DNA of 64,000 nucleotides, from NCBI GenBank assembly GCA_038503075.1, contig JBCAML010000021.1, positions 930,001-994,000 of the forward strand, in the 5' to 3' direction. This stretch comes from Gyromitra esculenta. Its lineage: Eukaryota; Ascomycota; Pezizomycetes; Pezizales; Discinaceae. A program made the translations under genes and the position numbers. The number at the start of each line of letters is the position of its first letter. Position 1 is the first letter of the stretch. The notes beneath the pieces were generated by a model that was not told the origin of the DNA, ran no database searches, and worked only from the letters and a program-made list of their open reading frames with translations. Below, piece after piece: positions 57,015 to 64,000 of the stretch.

Positions 57015-57411
57015 TTTTTTTTTTTTTTTTGTTTAAATCATTTGATTGTTGAATCTAGGTACAAAACCGCTTATGCAACACGAAGGTTATGAAGTCAAAA
57101 AACCTATCCCCACCAAATAAACACTCTTATCCGCCTGGGTAACAAGAGAGAACACAAAGGAAAAGCAGAACCAATTACTTCCAAAAGAACAAGACAATGT
57201 TCCTGCGATAAAACGACTTAAGAGTGCAGGGATAGTTGACAGTGTATGCCTATAAAAGTAAAGAGACTTGAGAACAACGGCCAATGGAACAATGAGAAAC
57301 CATAGAAGAAAGTCCATAGTAAAGCCACAATGGAAGCAAAGAGTAGCCAGGATAAGTTTATAATCAAAGTTAGTATGGGTTGGGGAAGTATTGGTAAAGT
57401 GACCTTGAAGG
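57015..57411 (-). mobile_element. LINE-B 3' end with poly-A
   Basis: A 16-base T run (57015-57030) is the poly-A tail; next to it 57031-57100 matches the LINE-A 3' end at 1-100. The remaining 300 bases are not similar to LINE-A ORF2 or its 3' part. They read open from ORF1 for about 110 codons, giving a hydrophobic stretch (LLWFLIVPLAVVLKSLYF). Confidence 0.85.
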
Positions 57412-58285
57412 TCTCAAGGAGCGAGATCTCGTCAAGCCCTTTGGTATCCCCAAAGGTGAGCAGTGCTACTTGAACGAGAACGAGGGACAGGAGTTCAGGT
57501 AACGATTCCACAGGCTCTACGATCAAAGGAAGTTAAGATGACTTCGACAGCGAAACTACATTGGTGTAGTGATCGTGATAGAAGAGAAGTATCACGGAGA
57601 CAACGAAGGATTATGTGGGAATCCTGGCTTGTATTGTAGGATACAGGTAGAGTGACAATAGAAGACGTTGTTTAAAGAAAGAAGAAGGAAAAGTACAACA
57701 AGAGGGGAAAACTCTTCGCTTATATACCCATATTCCATCCCTTCGATGACAAATGTATGACTCATTGTAAGCGAAAACAAAAGGAAACACAAAGAACAAC
57801 CATAGCGCCCGGCAACCATATACCCTCGGACCAGTCCAACCAACTTTCACGGATGAAGTGAGATGATGGGTTAGGGTTCGGGAAGTAATGGTTACAACGG
57901 GTGATGGTTTCATTATAATGTCTTTGTTGTTCGGTTGTGTTTCGGTTATGAGTCACGAGAGGGATTGCGGGGTATATAAGGGATGGATCTTGGACGGTTG
58001 TTACGGTTTTCTTCTCTTTTCCTTAAGCAACGTTCTCAGTTTACTTCTTCTGTATTTGTTTCAATACCATCTCGATTCTCCTTCAGAATCCTCGCGGTCG
58101 CTGTCGCTGTGAAAACACTCTCACACTTAACTCGCCTGGAGTTAGACCCACGTAGGACTTGTAGACAAACTTCATCGCTCTTATCGCAACAGTTCTCGTT
58201 TAAGTAGCTCTGCTTACCTTCTGGGATACAGAAGGGCTTAGACTGGGACTGAACCGTGAGACCAACAAAATACTCATCCATGAAA
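57412..58285 (-). repeat. Solo LTR in LINE-B, interrupted
   Basis: TCTCAAGG...CCATGAAA, flanked by GAAGG (57407-57411) and AAAGG (58286-58290), one mismatch. Another LTR is nested at 57845-58261. Confidence 0.88.
57845..58261 (+). repeat. Nested solo LTR
   Basis: 417 bp, TTTCACGG...CCGTGAGA, flanked by perfect CCAAC (57840-57844, 58262-58266). Its hairpin has the variant stem CTTCTG/CAGAAG. Confidence 0.95.
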
Positions 58286-59183
58286 AAAGGTCCATCTGGT
58301 CATCTGCTGGAGGGGGCGGTAAAGCCTTGGAAGAGCGTGATGGGCAGTTGTTCAGGTGTGGCTCATGGGGTCCGTCGCAGTTGACACACTTAAATAGAGT
58401 GTGAGAGGAAGGGCGGCCCTTGATTGAGCAAGTGAGGGTGGGGCAGGTATGAGCTGCTCTCAAGGAGTGGGTTTCTTATCAAGCTCTCAAGTATCCCTCG
58501 AGATGAGCAGTGCGACTTGAGTGGGAAACCAACAGCGAGAAGGTGTACGAAGATTTCACAGGCTCTACGAGTGGATCAAGTTAGGATGACTTGATGACAG
58601 CGACAGTGACGGGTTACGAGGTGTAACCGAGGTTTTGTATTTGTAGGATACAGGAACGAACAATAGAAGACGTTGCTTAAAGAAAGAAGAAGAAAAAGTA
58701 CAATAAGAGGGGAAAGCCCTTCGCTTATATACCATATTCCAACTCTTTCAATGACAAAGACGTGACTCATTGTATCGGGAAACCCATAGAAACACAAAGA
58801 ACATTTAATAGAATGCAATGACCATGTACCTGTGTACCTAACCAATCAATGAAACATCCGTCCATGAAAGCTGAAGTGGGATGAAGTCCAACACACCAGC
58901 GACAGCATGGTTTGTTGGGACATTTGTTTGTGTGGTGTCCAAATTTGATACATTGGGAACACTGGATAGAGGGTCCAAAACGGAGTTTGCGTTCAGCTCG
59001 GACAGTGGTGGAGAAGGCAGAAAGGCGAGTTTGATTAGCGATCTCATTAGCTTTGGGGCCAGAGAGTGTAATAACAATGGAGGAAACTGTTTTCCCTCTT
59101 CGTTTTTCTGGTAGAGTAAGCCATCTTGGAATTGTGTCCATAGGGAGGCCCGGGTTGAAGTTGCAGAGTTCTTGCTGAATAGC
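58286..59183 (-). pseudogene. LINE-B ORF1, zinc-knuckle part (inverted, split by an LTR)
   Basis: Minus strand: QQELCNFNPGLPMDTIPRWL, SIVITLSGPKANEIANQTRL, then zinc knuckles CSQCIKFGHHTNKC, CRWCVGLHPTSA, [solo LTR], HTCPTLTC and FKCVNCDGPHEPHLNNCP. This is the classic C-terminal half of a LINE ORF1 of the Tad/I/Jockey type, an RNA-binding protein. The LTR lies precisely between two zinc-coordinating residues, and the frame is restored across its target duplication. After QMDL the frame passes straight into the 3' end of the LINE; no ORF2 exists. Confidence 0.92.
58458..58869 (-). repeat. Solo LTR in the ORF1 zinc knuckle
   Basis: 412 bp, TCTCAAGG...CCATGAAA, flanks GCTGC/GCTGA (or AGCTG on both sides if shifted by one base). 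Its hairpin stem is CTCGAG/CTTGAG. Confidence 0.93.
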
Positions 59184-59441
59184 TCTCAAGGGGCGAGGTT
59201 TTCCGTCAAGCTCTCAGGTATCCCCCGAGATGAGCAGTGCTACTTGAATAGAAAACTAAGCGACGAGAGTGTTTTACGAGGTTCCACAGGCTCTAAGAGG
59301 TGCTCAAGTATAGAGGATTTGAGAGCGGCGACAACGTAAGGTTATGAGGTATAACCGAGGTTTGTATTGTGAAATACAGGAGTGTACGATAGAAGACGTT
59401 GCTTAGGGAAAGTAGAAGGAAAAGTACAACAAGAGGGAAAA

Positions 59442-60165
59442 TGTAAGACCGGTACTTCTTACCGCACAGGAAATCTCCAAGAAGCTTTAGATAACAATCC
59501 AGACGCTATAACCTGCCCGGTTGCTATCCGCAACACAATACACAGGCACAAGTCCTAACTGCTTCTTATGAACCGCTAAAAGATAACCGTAGGGTTCAAA
59601 GTAGGGATCGAGCAAAGTTCCGTGAAGAACTTCCAATAGTAAGGTTTTAATAACTAACTGAAGGGCGGCGCTTCTTAAGCGAGATAAAAGTAATTCACAA
59701 GTAAAAGAATAAATTGCACGGAAGTGATTTTGCTAGAAACAATATAATATTGATAAGGCTCGTTCTTCATCGCTAATGATCCGGAAGAAGACCCTTCTCA
59801 ATGGTAGAACACTGGACTACTTATTGTAGTCAAGCGTCGAATACAAAGGCTATGTAATAACATGAACTAACATAAAAAAATCCCATAGACCCTGAACACT
59901 TTCCTTCGCTCCTACCCCTCTCATTATCGTATGGCGTGATTGTCGGAATTAACCGGCGACGCAACGTATAAGCGAATCGGGGAAGTGTCGATCGAAAGAG
60001 TTGGCCATTGATGACACAAGGAAACCAAACATCCAATCCGAATCTTATTAATAATCAACCAAGATTAATAATAACCTACATGGTCGGGGATTGAACGCTA
60101 GTCCATATGTGTGCATTGTAAGCGAACTCAAGTCATAACCAACTAAGCTACCAATAGGTATAACA
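59442..60165 (-). mobile_element. tRNA-headed LTR-like element, copy 1
   Basis: 724 bp. On the minus strand it runs TGTTATACC...GGTCTTACA (TG...CA ends) and is flanked by a perfect 5-bp duplication GAAAA (59437-59441, 60166-60170). Close to its minus-strand start lies a tRNA-like sequence (60155-60082). It has no ORF of note. It inserted into a gypsy LTR. It looks like a solo LTR or a miniature LTR element with a pol III promoter. Confidence 0.85.
60082..60155 (-). other. tRNA-like pol III promoter in copy 1
   Basis: The minus strand has a near-consensus A box (TAGCTTAGTTGGTTA), an anticodon-like loop CTTACAA (UAC, Val-like) and a B box GTTCAATCC. The spacing is tRNA-like (74 nt overall) but the acceptor stem does not pair well, so it is a tRNA derivative, not a working gene. 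Confidence 0.65.
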
Positions 60166-60372
60166 GAAAATCCCTTCGCTTATATACTAAAGTTCCCACC
60201 CTTTCGATGACAAAGACATGACACATCGTAACGAAAACCCAAAGAAACACGGAGAAGAACAACCGAACACAACAACCTTGTACCCATGTACTTAACCGAC
60301 CAACGAAACAACCATCCATGAAATCATCTCCGCACTGGAAACTGCTTTTGGCAACCCAGATCCCACTGGCAC

Positions 60373-61290
60373 TGTAAGACCGGTACTTCTTACCGTACAG
60401 GAAATCCCCAAGAAGCTTTAGATAACAATCTAGATGCTATAACTTGCCCGGTTGCTATCCGCAACACAATACACAGGCGCAAGTCCTAACTGCTTCTTAT
60501 GAACCGCTAAAAGATAACTGTAGAGTTCAAAGTAGGGATCGAGCAAAGTTCCGTGAAGAACTTCCAATAGTAAGGTTTTTAATAACTAACGCTGAAGGGT
60601 TCTTGGCCCTGTGTGTAGTTTGAATATCACTTGCTTTGCTGGTTGGGTATTGTGTTTGTTTGAATATACTCTTCGTCTAACCAATCTGGAAGGACGAGGT
60701 CTGTTGTGGACGCGTCGTGACTTTTGGGTTCATGTCGCGTGAAGCAACAACAAAGTCTCTTGAAGAAATAAAGGATTCTTTGCATGAAGAAAGTATTACT
60801 TGAAGAAGAAACGAACGCAGGACCTTGAGAGTATGAATGAAAGTCGTATACCACTAAGCTATACAATATAATATTGATAAGGTTCGTTCTTTTTCACTAA
60901 TGATCAGAAAGAAGACCCTTCTCAACGGTAGAACACTGGACTACTTATAGTAGTCAAGCGTCGAATACAAAGGCTATGTAATAACATGAACTAACATAAA
61001 AAAATCCCATAGACCCTGAAACGCTTTCCTTCGCTCCTACCCCTCTCATTATCGTATGGCGTGATTGTCGGAATTAACCGGTGATGCAACGTATAAACGA
61101 ATCGGGGAAGTGTCTATCGAAAGAGTTGGCCATTGATGACACAAGGAAACCAAACATCCAATCCGAATCTTATTAATAATCAACCAAGATTAATAATAAC
61201 CTACATGGTCGGAGATTGAACGCTAGTCTATATGTGTGCATTGTAAGCGAACTCAAGTCGTAACCAACTAAGCTACCAACAGGTATAACA
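60373..61290 (-). mobile_element. tRNA-headed LTR-like element, copy 2
   Basis: 918 bp with the same ends as copy 1 and a perfect GGCAC duplication (60368-60372, 61291-61295). The outer parts are over 90 percent alike by eye, but the centre (about 60597-60868) is replaced by a different 270-bp segment. That segment contains a second, weaker tRNA-like stretch on the minus strand (about 60865-60800, TAGCTTAGTGGTATAC). Confidence 0.85.
61207..61280 (-). other. tRNA-like pol III promoter in copy 2
   Basis: Same A box (TAGCTTAGTTGG), CTTACAA loop and B box (GTTCAATCT) as in copy 1, with a few substitutions. Confidence 0.6.
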
Positions 61291-61958
61291 GGCACAGCCC
61301 GCAGAGAACTTCACCAACTCCGACAAGGCAAACGAGATTTTTCCGCCTACCTAGCTGATTTCCAGCGCATCATGGGACAACTAAACTTTGATGAAAATTC
61401 GAAGATGGATGCCCTTGAACATGGCATGTCGGAAGAACTCAAAGAAGCTATGGTCTTCGCTGCCGCTATGCCCGCTACCCTCAACGACACGGTTCTAGTT
61501 CTCACCCGAATGGACAACCGTATCTGAGCCCGCAAGGCAGAGAAACGAGGAAACACCCGCGAGAACATGGGACAGTTCAATGCCCCCACCAATGCAATGA
61601 CTCCTTTTGTCCCCACCTCATTATTTGTACCAGGAGGCCTTGCTCCCATGGATCTCTCCTTCGGACATATCAGTAACCTTTCTTGACCCCTCCAAGACCA
61701 AAGATACACTATGGTCAACGGCAGAAGGAAGCTATCGGAAGAAGAAAAGCAGTGGCGCCGTTCCACCGGTAAATGTATGTTTTGCGCCGCCCCCGATCAC
61801 TCCTACGCCAACTGCCCCTCCGCTCCAAAAAAACCCACCATGAGGGGAGCTCTCACCACACCACCTACTAGCCATACACCTCTGGCTTCCTCCCTGCCAC
61901 AGCCACCTCTCCCACCTCAATTTTTTGCCCTAGAATCTGCAAGCGCCTCAGAAGAGGC

Positions 61959-62003
61959 TTTAAACTAGTTCAACCAAGGCTGACCAGTGACCCTGCCTTG
62001 GTT
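61959..62003 (+). promoter_or_regulatory. -1 frameshift signal in Gypsy-3
   Basis: TTTAAAC (61959-61965), TAG, 6-nt spacer, then AACCAAGGC (61972-61980) pairing with GCCTTGGTT (61995-62003). Heptamer, stem and 14-nt loop are identical to Gypsy-1, although much else in the relic has mutated. Confidence 0.85.
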
Positions 62004-63132
62004 CCGATTTCTTTTCCTTTGTCTGCATTTTCAATCTCTGGGTTTTCGGTTTCCAGTTTAAGCATGGAGGATCAGTTGGATGGGGAACATTTTGTAGTTT
62101 CGTGCAATATTTTCCATAACAATAAAATCATAAAAACACACGCTTTACTGGACATTGGAGCCTCTGGATTCGCATTCATCGATAAGGATTTTGCGAGTCA
62201 CCATTCTCTCCCACTCTCTCTTTTAAAAATGCCCAGACAACTTGAAGTAATCGATGGCCGCCCTGTCGCCTCAGAAGATATCACCCATATTGCTAACATC
62301 AATTTGTCCATTCAACAACACTAGGAGCGAGCCCCTTGCTTCTAACCCAACTCGGACATTACCCCCTCGTGTTGGGAATCCCATGGATGAATCATCATGA
62401 TGTTCACATCCACTTTTCCGACAAACGCATTGAGTTTAACTCTAAACTCTGCACCACCTGTTGCGCTCCTCACCTCCCTATTATATCCACATCCGCAATT
62501 CCCACACCCCCCCGACTCAACCTATCTTTTATTGGCGCTGCTAGCTTCAGGACCCTTACCAGAAAACGCACTTCACAAGCCTACGCTATGTCCCTCTACA
62601 AAATCAATAAAATTCTAGAGAAGACTATGACCAAAGAAGAATGGAAGGCAAGGATACCTGCGAAGTACCATGACTTCCTAGACATGTTTGATAAAACCAA
62701 GACTCAAGGCCTAACTCCACGCCACTCCTACGATCACAAAATACAGCTAATGGAAGGGAAAGATGCACCATTCGGACCACTCTATGGAATGTCACGGGAA
62801 GAACTCATAGTCCTCAAAAAGTATATTGAGGACAATTTAAAGAAAGGCTTTATTCGCGCCAGTTCTTCCCCCACCGAATCTCCTGTTCTTTTTGTCAAGA
62901 AAGCTGATGGTTTGCTAAGACTCTGTGTGGACTACCAAGGCCTAAATGCGATTACTGTCAAAGATCGCTATACCTCCCCTCTCATAAGGAAAAGGCTGGA
63001 TCGATTAGCCAAAGCGCAATGGTATACTAAGCTAGACCTTCGTGACGACTATCATCAGGTACTTATTTCCGAAGGAGACGAGTGGAAAACGGCCTTCCGC
63101 ACCCGCTATGGCCTATATGAATACCAAGTCAT

Positions 63133-63993
63133 TTTCATGGACGGATGTTTCGTTGATTGGTTAGGTACATGGGTACATGGTCGTTGTGTTCTATTAAATG
63201 TTCTTTGCGTTTCTATCTCACGGTTCAGTCTCCCGTTAAGCCCTTCAGTATCCCTGAAAGTGAGCAGTGCTACTTAAGCGGGATTCTAACTCGGTCGAAG
63301 AGTGCAGTGTTTCTACAAGTTCTATAATGAGTATACTTCAAGGCGAAGTATCGACGATGTTTCACAGCGACAGCGAAGGTTCGGAGGTAGAACCGAGATA
63401 GTATTTGACAAATACAGCAGAAGTAAAATGAGAACGTTGTTTAAGGAAAGAAGAGAAAGGGAAACAAGAACGACCGAAATCCTTCACTTAAATACCCCGC
63501 TTTCCTGTAACACCAACAACAACCCGACAACAACCAAAACACAAAGACATTATCCCAATAACCAAAACCTAACCGAACAACAAAGAAATTATACAACCAT
63601 CCAAACAACGATATAACCAGCAACCAAACCATAATTCATTCTCTAAGTCAATCCATGAAATTCTATGGGTTTCCCGATACAATGAGTCATGTCTTTGTCA
63701 TCGAAAGAGTTGGAATATGGTATATAAGCGAAGGGCTTTCCCCTCTTGTTGTACTTTTCCTTCTTCTTTCTTTAAGCAACGTCTTGTGTAGTACACTCTT
63801 GTATTTTACAATACAAACCTCGGTTATATCTCATAACCTCCCGCTGTCGCCGTCTTCAAGTCCTCTTTACTTGAACCACTCGTAGAGCCTGTGGAACTCC
63901 GTGAATACTCTTGTCGCTTAGTTTTCCACTCAAGTAGCACTGCTCATCTCGGGGGATACCTGAGAGCTTGACGGAAAACCTCGCCCCTTGAGA
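63133..63993 (+). repeat. Solo LTR in Gypsy-3 pol, interrupted
   Basis: TTTCATGG...CCTTGAGA with GTCAT on both sides (63128-63132, 63994-63998). A second LTR is nested at 63216-63660. Pol continues with GTCATGC at the window edge. Confidence 0.95.
63216..63660 (-). repeat. Nested solo LTR
   Basis: 445 bp, TCTCACGG...CCATGAAA, flanked by perfect TTCTA (63211-63215, 63661-63665). Confidence 0.94.
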
Positions 63994-64000
63994 GTCATGC

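Larger units (their letters stand above)
59184..60323 (-). repeat. LTR at the right inversion breakpoint, interrupted
   Basis: Starts TCTCAAGG at 59184 and ends CCATGAAA at 60323; a tRNA-headed repeat interrupts it at 59442-60165. It separates inverted LINE ORF1 from plus-strand Gypsy-3 gag. Confidence 0.9.
60324..63132 (+). pseudogene. Gypsy-3 gag and pol, 3' part
   Basis: Gag resumes as SALETAFGNPDPTGT, is split by the second tRNA-headed element (60373-61290), then ARRELHQLRQGKRDFSAYLADF...CMFCAAPDHSYANCPS. The slippery TTTAAAC-TAG and its stem are kept. Protease has LLDIGASGFAFID, with the catalytic DTG changed to DIG (ACT to ATT). Pol continues through RT motifs (LRLCVDYQGLNAITV, YTKLDLRDDYHQV) to YEYQV, where an LTR interrupts it; it would resume at 63994 beyond the window. 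Stops at several former CGA and CAG codons. Confidence 0.9.

Noticed and set aside
60082..60155. Functional tRNA-Val gene
   Set aside because: Good A box and anticodon loop, but the acceptor stem does not pair well and it sits inside a mobile element present twice with target duplications.

Overview
The window looks like nuclear DNA of a filamentous ascomycete with a heavy transposon load. The host genes have 49-128 nt introns, several with CTAAC-type branch sites, and include fungal families: PAL1, a Whi5/Nrm1-type repressor, a Stm1-like protein and the NT-C2 family. Naming a genus would be a guess; the mobile-element load would suit Pezizomycetes, but this is inference.

Three blocks are visible. 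(1) 1-15.1 kb: nested transposons on both strands. A LINE (minus strand) is split by a nearly complete chromodomain Ty3/gypsy element (Gypsy-1). The LINE itself lies in the pol gene of an older element (Gypsy-2), whose 5' LTR lies in a pogo-type transposase. (2) 15.3-46 kb: a gene island with eight spliced or single-exon host genes: a small CGGG-repeat protein, MED31, an NT-C2 protein, NOP56, a Whi5-like repressor, an 11-exon acyl-CoA synthetase, an F-box/ankyrin protein, PAL1 and a Stm1-like protein (nine with the CGGG protein). Several MITEs with clear TIRs and TSDs and a long gene-free stretch (about 35.4-39.5 kb) lie between them. Most of these genes needed intron placement by hand; phases were checked to add up. 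(3) 46-64 kb: a second nest. A Tc1-type transposase is split by a LINE with a 14-bp target duplication and poly-A; that LINE is split by a full LTR element (Gypsy-4) and several solo LTRs, and an inversion between two opposed LTRs has flipped 55.7-59.2 kb. A further gypsy relic (Gypsy-3) runs off the right edge.

All LTRs belong to one superfamily with unusual ends (TTTCAYGG...CCKTGAGA) and make 5-bp target duplications. Across copies they share a TTAAGCAACGT block complementary to the sequence just inside the 5' LTR (possible self-priming), a hairpin with an invariant GGATA loop and covarying stem, and a UUUAAAC slippery site plus stem-loop at the gag stop codon. The most novel-looking item is a 0.72-0.92 kb repeat present twice (59442-60165 and 60373-61290), with TG...CA ends, perfect 5-bp target duplications and a tRNA-like pol III promoter at one end.
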